The notes below the pieces were generated by a model. That model saw nothing but the letters and a program-made list of their open reading frames with translations. It did not search any database and had not been told where the DNA came from. The position numbers were made by a program, and so were the translations under genes. 64,000 nt of DNA from Carnegiea gigantea (lineage: Eukaryota > Streptophyta > Magnoliopsida > Caryophyllales > Cactaceae), in NCBI GenBank assembly GCA_029747015.1, contig JAKOGI010002142.1, positions 17,501 to 81,500 of the forward strand. Direction: 5' to 3'. This document shows positions 1-9,996 of the stretch, in pieces; position 1 is the stretch's first letter, and each line of letters opens with the position of its first letter.

Positions 1-632
1 CAGGAATTTTAGTTTTCAAAAATTTGAGGAAATTGTTTTACTAAGTGCTATATAAGGTCGCTTCTTACAACCTTAGTAGCATCGGTTTTCAAAAAGAAAA
101 ATTCAGTGTTTATGAGCTTAAAAGTTTGAAAAGAAAACCGTGTCTAGTGAGTGAGTTATTTGAGCTTTCAAAGTTGGCATACTAGGACTTCATTGTACCT
201 ATATTAGCTTAGTTGAGAAGCATTGTAATAGGGTGTTTTTCTTTATACTCTTCTTTCACAAAAGTGAGTTGAGTGTGTGTCCAAATCAAGGGGATTTTGG
301 ACATGGGGTAACCTGTCTTAGGGAAGACGGTTACGTGGGTTGCAATTTGTAATAAGGTGTGTTACTATTGTAACATGATCAGCCCGTTTAGTGAAGTGTT
401 TAAATCCTACACGAGGTAGGTCGTGGTTTTTCACCTCAGTTGGGCTAGAGGTGTTTTCCACGTAAAAATTCTGTGTCCATTATTTCCGCATTCAATTTTG
501 TTGGATTTTCGCTTCTGCTTATCTCAGGAACAACTTGTGCAAACAGGGTCTAAGACTGTTTGCCAGCAACTTGCGAAAATCGGACACCACAATTCACCCC
601 CCTCTTGTGGTTGTGTACTCTCTAAATCAACA
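1..632 (+). repeat. Copia-type LTR, 3' part (window-truncated)
   Basis: This stretch reads like the 3' portion of a plant Ty1/copia LTR of the SIRE/Tork kind. It ends in the usual tail, a run of C flanked by 'caattcacccccc' and 'ctcttgtggttgtgt', and finishes near 'aatcaaca' at about 632. The LTR start lies outside the window. No primer-binding site follows, so it may be a 3' LTR or a solo LTR whose element lies to the left. Short frames inside it are not genes. The lineage call rests on resemblance only. Confidence 0.55.
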
Positions 633-1253
633 GCATTTCTGTGTGGTTTTTATGCCGAGAATTAGTAGATCGACGAGGTTTAAGGACATTTAGAGGAAGA
701 AAATTACCAAGGCCATTTTCATCGGCAGCGCGTGACTCACCCGCGCCATTCCTCCAGGCGGTGCTGATGGGTTTCAGGTAATTTTCTTTCTTCTTTTTCC
801 TGTTCTTTCGTTTGGTCCCTGAGGGGTCGTGTCGAGGTAGTAGAGAGTCGAGGTTGGGATACATGTTCAGATATGTGAGTTATTAGGGTCAAGTGGTCTC
901 GATATTGGTTGTGGATTTCACCAGAAACCATGCAAATGAAATCATATGCAAATAAAATCATTATCACACTAAAACATAATTTGCAGATGCACATGTTACG
1001 CGTCATATTTTCATGAATTTCTTGCATAAATTTAGATCAGAAATTGCTTGCCTTCTATTTTACTCATTTCACACAGAAATATTTGATCTGTCGTTTTAAT
1101 TGAGGCATATCCATCCAGGCTGATTAGCATTTGTAGTGTTCTTGTATAATCACATAGAATAGCATGTTTGCGGATAGACCAAAGTCATATTCTCGATGCA
1201 TATTATTTAAGCACAGTTAGAATCATGAATTTTCAGGGCTAGAATCGAACTAG
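633..1253. other. Unassigned intergenic DNA
   Basis: About 620 bases lie between the first LTR and the reverse-strand LTR fragment. A GC-richer patch around 720-860 is followed by AT-rich sequence. The right part may be leader of the reverse-strand element that starts at 1,637. No convincing coding frame, RNA gene or repeat is visible. Confidence 0.4.
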
Positions 1254-1637
1254 GGATGGGTCTGATACCACTGTTGGTAAATTTAGAGTTTACCTATATG
1301 TGAAAGTTTGCATGATCTTATGCCTGCTTGATTTCTACCCATGAACTGATGGCTACCAGAGTCACTGAGCGTTCACGCTCTAACCCCCAACCTACTAAAA
1401 TGGCTAGGTTATGTGAGGAAGAGGGCAGCGAGAGACTGTTAGATCCAGGGAAGTGGTTTGCTGCTTGGATGATTCTCAATCCATAATCCCAACTCCTACT
1501 TAGTAGCACACACCCTCAAACACAATATGCAAATTAATAGCTAACTATTGCAGATTAATACAGAATTAATCCCCATTATAACTACAGAATCAATTGTGTG
1601 ATTATGACATTTAGTGTGTGACCGTTACTGGTCAACA
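1254..1637 (-). mobile_element. Reverse-strand copia-type 5' LTR with primer-binding site
   Basis: Read on the minus strand, an LTR of about 366 bases starts TGTTGACCAGTAACGGTCAC at 1,637 and ends CCAACA at 1,272. It is followed at once by GTGGTATCAGA, the standard primer-binding site complementary to the 3' end of initiator tRNA-Met. The opening bases resemble those of the copia LTRs at 2,949 and 19,926 (TGTTGACCAAAGAATAACGG), so the two may belong to related families. Only a short leader remains to the left, and no matching second LTR is seen. This is therefore a truncated element or a TRIM-like remnant. Confidence 0.6.
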
Positions 1638-2358
1638 CTAAGAAATTATATTAGGACAAAAAGGGTATCCATTATGGAGGTTGGTGATGACCAGAGGAGA
1701 GAGTTAAGTGTTTAGATTTAAATTTGACTTCTTGAGGAAGTTGGTTGATGTTAGAGAATACAATGACGTCTTTTCTTTTTTGTTATTCAGTTCATTTTCA
1801 TTTGTACATCGAATAGGATTGGAGATAGATATAATTCGTTTTTTTTTTCATCCAGTTGAAAATAAATATGTTTGTTTTTTAGGAGGAAAATGTTTATCGT
1901 AAACTCATAGTTGGAGTCTTTTATTTGCAGTTGGGTGTACTTTAGGGTGTTGGATAAAAAAAGCTTTCTTGTCATATATTTTAACTCTGTTTAAGGAAAG
2001 CTTGCTTTAGGGAGGGGGCAAATTAGTAGTAGGTGCATTTTTCTTCATTTTGTTGTCTCTCTATGTGCATTTGTCTATCATAATAGTATTTGCAAATTAT
2101 TGGTGAAAAGCTAAAAGAGGGTGATAGCATTTTCATGAAATTATATGGCCTTAGCTTTTTAAGGATGATTAGGGCTAGTGTTTTCCAATCTAGTTTTAAA
2201 AAGACCCCTAAACTAATCGACACTAAATTTGTTATAAACACATAGGGCTCTTTGGCTAGCTAGCAATGTATCATTGAACCAGTTTCATCTTTAACTAAAT
2301 ATCACATGTTGCGGTTTCTCGAGAAGAACAAGGTATGTTAACGTATTGATTGAGAGTG
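1638..2358. other. AT-rich intergenic DNA
   Basis: No gene, RNA or repeat family can be recognised here. The short frames contain no known motif. Confidence 0.4.
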
Positions 2359-2600
2359 CACTATAAGAAAAAAGATTTTTACCAACATGGGCATTTATGT
2401 TGATACAAGCCCATTTTATGTAGGTACACAACAGACAACTGTATGTCACTAGACTGTCAGTAAGAGGTCCGTTCGTAGTTCAAAGTATTACCAGCACCTA
2501 CAATGCATCTGCTGGTAATACTGTTTGCAACAAATGCATATCTATTGGCAAATGTTATACCAACAAACCAAATTTGTTGGTATTCTGATGATAAAACTAA
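2359..2600 (+). mobile_element. CACTA (En/Spm)-like left terminus with subterminal repeats
   Basis: The sequence opens with CACTATAAGAAAAAAG, close to the CACTACAAGAAAA start common in plant CACTA transposons, and continues TTTTTACCAA. The next 230 bases are rich in ACCAACA/TGTTGGT motifs. They hold two perfect inverted pairs: GTATTACCAGCA (2,485-2,496) with TGCTGGTAATAC (2,510-2,521), and ATACCAACAAA with TTTGTTGGTAT (about 2,557-2,583). Such subterminal repeats bind the transposase in this superfamily. An inverted copy of the same end lies at 48,267. No intact transposase lies between, and no 3-bp target duplication is clear. Confidence 0.55.
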
Positions 2601-2943
2601 TAGTAATATATTACTACGAATACAACTAAGATAATATGTTTCTATTGAAAAAAAGTTGATGCATGTAGAAGGTGTTGCTTTCCCCCTTTTTTCTCTGTGC
2701 GATTGATAGATACACACACATATCCATGCCTTAAATAAACAAAGCGCAAACCTCAAAATGGAACATGAAAGCAAAATAGAAATATTCTTCCATTGAGAGA
2801 ACTAAGAGTATTACATGATATTAACTCAAACCAGAATATATCAGTGTAGATGTTCAAGATAAGAAAGAAGAAATAATAAGAATGAAATAACTAGATAACT
2901 TCTTCTGATCTGATCACAAATTGTCTTTGTATTCTTCATCATT
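2601..2943. other. Intergenic DNA, possible CACTA interior
   Basis: AT-rich sequence between the CACTA-like end and the copia insertion. Nothing coding is recognised. If the CACTA reading is right, this is the transposon interior into which the copia element jumped. Confidence 0.3.
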
Positions 2944-2948
2944 CTCTA

Positions 2949-3250
2949 TGTTGATCAAAGAATAACGGTCACATTATGGCATCATAATCTCCCATTAATA
3001 CATCGGTTATAAGGTGATTAATTAGGTGTTAACAAGCTAAATTAATCTCCAATTCTGTTAAAGCTATGTGCTATTATATAAACGGGGTAAACAAGGAATG
3101 ATACATAGCTGAGAGGCTAACATTCCTAGATTAATATTCTTTCTGCGTTATCCCTCGCACACAATCTAGCCACCATATTCTTGGGCAATATTCAACAGGC
3201 GAAATTCAGGCAATGTTTCCACATCAAAGTAAGTCCTTATATTTCTAACA
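2949..3250 (+). repeat. 5' LTR of the copia element
   Basis: 302 bases from TGTTGATCAAAG to TTTCTAACA, with TG..CA ends. It lacks about 48 bases present in the 3' LTR (after 'ctagccat'). The missing block is bounded by the near-identical heptamers TAGCCAT and TAGCCAC, the usual mark of a deletion by illegitimate recombination. Confidence 0.9.
3075..3082 (+). promoter_or_regulatory. TATA box of the copia LTR
   Basis: TATATAAA in the middle of the 5' LTR. The 3' LTR has CATATAAAG at the matching place. This is the likely core promoter of the element, inferred from motif and position only. Confidence 0.5.
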
Positions 3251-3264
3251 GTGGCATGAGAGCC
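3251..3264 (+). other. Primer-binding site (tRNA-Met), degenerate
   Basis: GTGGCATGAGAGCC follows the LTR directly. The plant consensus is TGGTATCAGAGCC, so two or three bases have changed. It fixes the LTR boundary and the orientation of the element. Confidence 0.8.
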
Positions 3265-3559
3265 TTGCCTGATTGTTGCCAGCCCCGACTAATTCATGTT
3301 GGCCAAATATGATATTAATTAGTTTAATCAACTAATTTGTGTGATTCAAGAACATGAACGAGGTTTATATGCAAATGCTGATATGCTAAATATGACATGC
3401 CTAATGAATTGATAATTTGTGTGATTATTGAATGTAATTTGATGCAAACCCAAGTGCAAATTCGAATCAGCTAAGTTTATATGCCTCAAGTTATCATATT
3501 TTTCAATATCAAGATCTTGGGTATAAAAATAAAAATTAAAAAAATGAAACCTCACGCCC

Positions 3560-4310
3560 TTGAATAACATTCTCCCCTTTGTCCATACTCCTCTCACACA
3601 CGGTGGTTCCCCCCCCCAATTGAATCCCTTCCCAAATCAGGCCACCTACAAAACCAGAACACGCACAAGAAAAAAAAAGGAAAAGGGCAAACAAATCGAA
3701 ACTAACCCATCAATGCCGCCAAAGGGGTGGCGCGTGTTGGTCACGCGCCGCCGACAAAGACGACCTTGGTTGTTTCTTCCTCGTAAACCCCACACAATCG
3801 CCGATCTACGCATCCTCGCCTCGAAAAATGCGCAAGTCACTGATGTTGCCGCGCATGTCCCTCATGCACCGCCACCCGAGAAGCGCGTGGTGCGAGTGGA
3901 CGGCGACAGTCAGCTCAATGGCGGCCGATCTACTTGATGGCATGGTGTTTTGGTTGGATTGGTTGCTTGTTGAAGTTGTGGGCTTCGGTTAGGCGGCAGT
4001 GGGATTGTGGGATCATCATATGGGTGGTTTATGTTGCAGTTTTTGAAGGAATCGGCCACAAGGGTTGGTGTTTGTGATAGCACTGAAGCATTTAAGGAAC
4101 AAGGCTCGCGGCACCCTAGTTTGGTTATGATAGAGAGGTCTAGGATGAGTCCTGAGACCGATACTCAGACTGAGAAGTCTTAGAGCCAGATAGAAGTAGA
4201 TGGTCTCGGGGTATTTTAAAGAGAGAGACAGTGTGGCTGTACGACTGTTTTAGAGAGGAGAGGCCTCAACTAAAATCAGGCAGAGGCTGGGGGGGTGTTG
4301 GGTTTTCACA
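3560..4310 (+). other. GC-rich, coding-like island in the copia leader
   Basis: A block distinctly richer in GC than its surroundings. It has an open frame at 3,560-3,937 (125 codons, starting MNNILPFVHTP). From 'MPPKGW' on, the encoded stretch is basic, rich in Arg and Pro, with no family I recognise. A second coding-like run around 4,060-4,190 is broken by stops. The block ends in a purine-rich run (GGCTGGGGGGG) at about 4,286 followed by TGTTGGG, which resembles a polypurine tract and LTR start. It could be a captured host gene fragment, part of an older element, or chance. Function unknown. Confidence 0.35.
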
Positions 4311-4452
4311 AGGGTTATTAGTTTTTATTCATTTTTTAAATTTCGATTTGTTCAGTTTATTTAAAACAATTATCAAGATTGTTAGTCATGGTATGATTTC
4401 TAGTTAAAATATGTACAAGTTGATATGGTCCCATGGTACATGCAATTAGTTC

Positions 4453-6464
4453 ACTATTTGAATTAAAATTTCAAATTAGTTTTGATTCAAAATGTATAAA
4501 AACATTTATATGTTCAATGTTGCACGTAAATTCGTTTTATATATGCATCAACTTGAAATTTTAATGCCGATTGACTTGTATCTAATCAATTGGATTGATG
4601 TTATATGAATTTGTTTCATATATAAAATTAGTATGTATGAAGTAAATTTGTTTTACACAAATTCAATAAATATCTATGTGATATTTAGACCAATATTGAT
4701 CCCCCCTGGTCTATAAATGAATATGTTTCATAGGTTATATTTTATAACTTATATTATATAAATATGTTTCATATAATATTCATGTATATGAATTTGTTTC
4801 ATGATTTAATAATTTTATGCAAATACATGAGCAGTTGTGCATTGGTTAATTGTTCTGGCATCACTCTACTTAATAAAAATGATTAATTAAGCTTTACATG
4901 AATAAATTTCAAGCTATGATTTAGATATATGGGATATATAATCATTTTATGAATTTGTTTCATGAAATTTAAATTTGCAATATTATATGAACACGTTTTA
5001 TATAATTTACGAATTTTACTTTGAATTCGTTTCATCCAAATTTTATCATTATAAATGTACAAAAACATTTATATGTTTAATGTCATGTAAATTTATTTTA
5101 TATATGCATCAACTTGAAATTTTCATGCCGATGGACTTGTATCTAATCAATTGGATTGACGTTATATGAATTTGTTTCATATATAAAATTAGTATGTATG
5201 ATGTAAATTTGTTTAATTCAATAAATATCTATGTGATATTTAGATTAATGCTGATCCCCCCTTGGTCTATAAATGAATATGCTTCCTAGGTTATGTTTTA
5301 TAACTTATATTATATAAATATATTTCGTATAATATTCATTTACATGAATTTGTTTCATGATTTAATAATTTTATGTAAATACATGAGCAGTTGTGAATCG
5401 GTTAATTGTTCTGGCATCACTCTAGTTAATAAAAATGATTAATTAAACTTTACATGAATAAATTTCAAGCTATGATTTGGATATATGGAACATATAATCA
5501 TTTCATGAATTTGTTCTATGAAATTTAAATTTGCAATATTATATGAACACGTTTTATATAATTTGCGAATTTTACTTTGAATTCGTTTCATTAAAATTTT
5601 ATTATTATATGGATTTGTTCTATATAATAAATTGCAATTAAATACACTTCATGTTACAAATCATGTTTTATTTGATTATGTGAATATATTTCATGTCAAT
5701 TATTAATAAGTAGTGTTATATAAATGTGTTTTATATACATATACAAAGTACATGAATTGTTGTAAATTTGCTAGATAGCATTCTTCCTTGCCCAAATTAA
5801 TGAATATGAATTTGTTTTATGTATTCTACTAATTATAAAATTTAGCAATATTTTATGAATTCGTTTCATAAAATCTAAATTCGTAAAATTATGATTGTGT
5901 TTTATAATTTGCGAGTGAGATCTGAATAAGTTTCATGTTATCTATAATTATATAAATATGTTTTATATAATGTTCCTTGGGCTTTAATGAATTTCTTTTG
6001 TAACATGTTATTATTCGAATATGTTTCACAGTATAGATTCATTTTATTATGTAAATACGTTTTATATGATAATCTGGATTTTATGATTGATATGTCATTG
6101 ATGGAGTTTTAAATGACATATTAGTAGTTATATAAATTTGTTTTATGTAATAAGATAAGTTCATGTAAATTTGGTTTACATGATAAGGTTGAATATCTTT
6201 GTGATATTTCTAAAATGTTAATTTGTTTAACCATAAGGTTTTCCACAAATTTGGTTTTATGGAAATATGTAATAATTAAATCATAAAAACTTCTAATTCA
6301 TGTTTGTATGTGACGATTATGAGCTTAGTGAAATTTTCGATCATGCAACATGAATGATGGAGTTTTTGATGGTCTAATTATTTGAAATATACCTAATGTC
6401 TATCTTTTAAAATGTATACTTCTAGATATGGCAATTAAAATATGGTTGGTAATTTGTTTACCAA
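4453..6464 (+). repeat. Array of about 30 hairpin motifs in the copia leader
   Basis: At intervals of roughly 20-180 bases the sequence repeats a core of the form AA-NNNG-TTT, where NNNG is mostly TTTG, TTCG, TATG, TACG, CACG or TGTG. The flanking arms are complementary to each other but differ from site to site. Examples: TATATGAA..TTTCATATA (4,602), GTAAA..TTTTAC (4,642), ATTATATAAA..TTTCATATAAT (4,753), TTTTATGAA..TTTCATAAAA (about 5,851), ATTATATAAA..TTTTATATAAT (about 5,947), TCATGTAAA..GTTTACATGA (about 6,160), GTTAA..TTTAAC (about 6,217), TTCCACAAA..TTTTATGGAA (6,241), TTGGTAA..TTTACCAA (6,446). In RNA each would fold as a short stem with a four-base loop. The array lies between the primer-binding site and the gag region. 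Function unknown. Confidence 0.8.
4491..5610 (+). repeat. Tandem duplication, two units of about 560 bases
   Basis: The block from 'aaatgtataaaaacattta' (4,491) to about 5,050 recurs from 5,053 to about 5,610. The offset is 562 bases at its start and 556 at 'ggtctataaatga' (4,708 and 5,264). The copies differ by scattered substitutions and a few small indels, so the duplication is not recent. It doubles about nine hairpins of the array. Confidence 0.85.
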
Positions 6465-6870
6465 TTAATAGCTTGATAGCGCTGACTATGACACAAAGTG
6501 TTAGAAGATTCAGTTTCTTCTGAACGACCGTGACGTGTTAAAATATTCATCAAGTTCCAGGTCTCCTAGTATGGCAAAGATGGTATTGCTAGTGAGTAGT
6601 ATTGAGAAAACATAAAGGCATACCAAAAATGGATCGATCAATATGTTATACTTTGTCGTATTGCCTCAATAACTATCTATGAGGGAATCGAAAGTTATTC
6701 CACCATTGAGTACACGAGGGATTAGCTTAGGATCAGGTTCGTCTAGATTCATTTCCTCATAAAGCTCCAGACCTATGGTTGGTATTGCAAAAAGGGAAAA
6801 ACGCTAAGGGAAATGAAGAACGGCATATAGCACGTGTGAGTGCTATAACTGTGGAAAAGAGGGACTATAT
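6321..6870 (+). pseudogene. Copia gag relic ending in a broken zinc knuckle
   Basis: The end of the copia gag region up to the nested insertion. Around 6,840-6,870 it encodes CYNCGKEGLY. A retroviral zinc knuckle is C-x2-C-x4-H-x4-C, and here the His position reads Leu, so the nucleic-acid-binding fold would be lost. Stops interrupt the upstream frame. The nested element enters directly after GACTATAT (6,863-6,870), inside the knuckle. The same 550 bases recur, apparently unchanged, at 15,900-16,449, where they run on into the rest of the polyprotein (GCTTGAG..). Confidence 0.7.
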
Positions 6871-8161
6871 TGTTGTGTTAAAAATGTACCGCAAGTGCAC
6901 GGTGCCAGTTGTAGCTAGCAAAGGCAAGTACGGGTCGTGTCCACAGAGAACTTAGTTTCAACCACCGAATCGATTTCTAATACTTAATCTAGGCGAAAGT
7001 CGAGTGAAGTTGGTTTAACTGATTCTAACTCTATTTGGTCTAAGTCAATTATGAGAAGGGAATCCTGGATTGGGGTTCACCGCACTGTGACGTTCATTGG
7101 AAAATAAACTAGGTCGTGTGAATCTGCCTGCAAGATAATTGAAATGGAATTATTACCGGTTTAAAGCATCTACGCCTACTTTCGAAGGTCATTAGACTGA
7201 TCAAGCTAACCTAGTTGTCTACTTTCGTGAAACTAGAATAACAAAACCACAAGATCATGTAATTTCAATTCCCAATTGCACCCCCAACTACTTTCGTGTC
7301 AGGTAATTCAATTGCTCACAAAGCTACTCTAAGTAAAGGACCTAACTTTCGTTAGTCTCCTAAACCCTAATTAAGAACATGAATAAAATCCTCTCAGGCA
7401 ATTCATCGAACACCTGGCATGCTAAGTGAGAATTCAACTATACTCTGGCGTAATTCACAAAAACCTAGAATTAACAATCCAATTTACATCACAGGGGCTA
7501 CACCCAATCCAAGATTAAGGAATTTAGCCGCTAAACATGATTCTAAACGACATCTCAATCAAGAACATACACATACCAAGAATACGAATACTTGAATTAA
7601 GACGTAGAGGAAAAAGAAGAAGAATATACTCTGTATATAATCTGCAGCAGTAATCTACCAAAAGCGTAACCAAATTCAATCCAAAGCTTCGAATTAAAAT
7701 TGCAATAAAACTAGACCTAGGAACCCTCAAATCGCCCCTATTCGAGAGAGAGGAAAAAAAGGTCGAATCCAAAAAACTCCCGAATTACAATGCCAAAGCA
7801 GCGACAAAACAGCGACAACTAAAGTGGCACGGTCGTGCCACTCGGCACGGGGGCCCCGTGCCACTTCTCTGTCTTTAGCTTCTTCCCTTCTTTGGGTGGC
7901 ACGCTCGTGCCACCTCGCCTGGAGTGACCGTGCCTCTTATTTTAACTCAATATTGATCCTTTTTGCTTCAATTTGGCGCGGCATTAGCTTGTTTTCCTCA
8001 TTTATTCAAGTCAGGCTCCTGTAAACACAAAAACACGACTTTTAGGCAGATTTGAGATAAACAATGAATAATCGACCTCTAAACTCACAAAATTATACCA
8101 GAAACTGCCGAGTTAATAGGTGAAAATCATGCCTAAAAGTGTGTAAAATATAGGTTTATCA
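6871..8161 (-). repeat. 3' LTR of the non-autonomous element (complete)
   Basis: 1,291 bases. On the minus strand it begins TGATAAACC at 8,161 and ends ACACAACA at 6,871, with TG..CA ends. It contains three strong palindromes at 7,824-7,914, described separately. The left neighbour is copia DNA ending in TATAT. Confidence 0.9.
7824..7914. repeat. GC-rich palindromes in the LTR
   Basis: Three near-perfect palindromes occur in 91 bases: GTGGCACG-GT-CGTGCCAC (7,824-7,841), GGCACGGGG-G-CCCCGTGCC (7,844-7,862) and GGTGGCACG-CT-CGTGCCACC (7,895-7,914). A half site, GACCGTGCC, follows near 7,927. They share the core GGCACG..CGTGCC with the palindromes at 12,074-12,393 in the same element. In RNA they would form very stable hairpins. 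No role can be read from the sequence. Confidence 0.85.
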
Positions 8162-8172
8162 ACTCCCCCATG
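8162..8172 (-). promoter_or_regulatory. Polypurine tract of the non-autonomous element
   Basis: Minus strand CATGGGGGAGT lies directly before the LTR start TGATAAACC. This is where second-strand DNA synthesis would be primed, and it fixes the LTR boundary. Confidence 0.8.
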
Positions 8173-8179
8173 CCTATCT

Positions 8180-8199
8180 CTTGCTTGTCCCCAAGCAAG
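8180..8199 (-). promoter_or_regulatory. Stem-loop beside the polypurine tract
   Basis: CTTGCTTG and CAAGCAAG pair perfectly around a four-base loop (8,188-8,191), eight bases upstream of the polypurine tract in transcript sense. A 'cttgcttgaggacaagcaa' type sequence before the tract recurs in plant gypsy elements, so it is probably a conserved part of the 3' end. Its function is unknown. Confidence 0.6.
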
Positions 8200-8826
8200 A
8201 CTAGAACCAAAAGAGGGAGTCAAGAACCTCTAGCTACTCGCCTCCTCAGGCAAGGCTAACAGTGGATCAGTCGAATCGAACACAGTTGCGCACAGCCAAT
8301 GGGATAATTTGAGGCATAAATACAATTTGCAAGATTCAGTTCAAATCATTGGAGGACCACACGTTCAAGTCAACACACCGTCGAACCATATCACCCCCTC
8401 CCCAATCATGACGCATCCAAACAAGTAGTGGGCCAGTTGGCTTGGTAGTGACTCTCATAAGGGGGGGCAATGTAAATGCTCTCCCTCACATGTGTTTAAG
8501 ATGTAAAGAGGTTCACTCGATTCACTTCCACTAAAACAATCTACCATAGGCTTGGGAGAATTCTCAACTCTCCACCGCTAAAGTGCAAAATACACGACAA
8601 CAATCAAGAGGACTTCGCAGGGTTGAAATGGGGCTAAGGGTATAGGTAAGAGAGGGACAAACAGTTTGGGAAATGTGGAGCTAAAAGCCATAGCTAGTGA
8701 GCAACCAACAATTAAACAGATCACATCGCACTCTCAATGAAATCAAACATACCTAAACCCAATGGACCATCGGGAACGCACTATGCTTAACATGCCAAAC
8801 ACTTTTATTACTTTTTTTTTTCTTTC

Positions 8827-8861
<35 letters not shown>

Positions 8862-9996
8862 TTTTTTTTTTGGGTTGGCGAGGGATAAGATAAATAAGTG
8901 CTTGGCATGCGCAATAACAGTAAGAAAGTTTCCCGAATAATCATCATGATGTATCCCCATTAAATGCCAAAATAACCACAACGATACCCAGAAGTTACCC
9001 ACAAACGTGAAGCGTTGCTCTACTGGCTTTGGCTTGAAGGTAGGAAATATGTTAAGGCCAAATGCTAGCAGTGAGAGGTTCACAACAAAACAGATAAGGC
9101 TCAAGGGGGTAAGCAAAGGGTAAACATTACATCACAGGTGGCAATTTGGCTATGTAGCTCAAAAAGAAATGAATGCCTCTATCATTTTGATTGCTGTATA
9201 CATGCTAAAAGCGATTTCAAAGAGAATCCAACCAAGTTCTAGAGATGCTATCATGGAAGAGACACACATAGAAAAGAAATGAGACTAAATTGATGAATTA
9301 GTCTATAGGCTCAAAGTCTCACGGGTCACACTACCAAATAACACAACTAACCCCAAAGATCCTACTGGATAGGAGTAATCATTCACGAAAAGGGGGTTTC
9401 AAGGGCGATCAGGAATGCGAACTAAACAGTGTGGTCACAACAATTTCAATATCATCAAGCAAACACATTTTTGCCACAAGGGACCCACAAGTATACACAA
9501 CCAAGTCAGCCAACTGATCCACAAGGTCTTGGTAATCGTCATAGGAGGGGTTTTCAAAAACTTTTTTCTCTTTTTTTTTTTTGGGGGGGGGGGGATGAAA
9601 ACAATAAAGCACCCTAAGTAAGAGTGGATAGATGAAGAGAAGAGTTGAAAGAATTACCTCGCAGTCTTGTAATGCTCCACTCAACAGAAGTCCACTTGAA
9701 GCCAAGGGTTAGAATATAAAATAAAATATATACAATGCACTACCTATCTATATGCTCTATCCTACATGCAAAAAGAAATAGAAGAAATAAAATAAAAATA
9801 AAAATAAAAACTAATGAAAACTAATGCATGCAAGGATGCAATAAACAGATGGATATGTACAAACCACCACAAACTACAAGCAGTCACCTAGCAGTTGGTG
9901 AGCTAACCCCCCATGCCGAAGCTCTTCATTGTCCCCAATGAAAAAGATAGGAAGAGATACAGAACAGGTGGGGAAGGGAGGGGGGACAGAAAGCAG
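8200..9996 (-). other. 3' untranslated region of the non-autonomous element
   Basis: Lies between the ORF1-like frame and the polypurine tract. It holds T-rich low-complexity tracts at 8,805-8,870 and 9,562-9,594 (T then G runs), which create several short spurious frames. No coding motif is seen. Long 3' non-coding regions are common in Athila-type elements. Confidence 0.6.
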
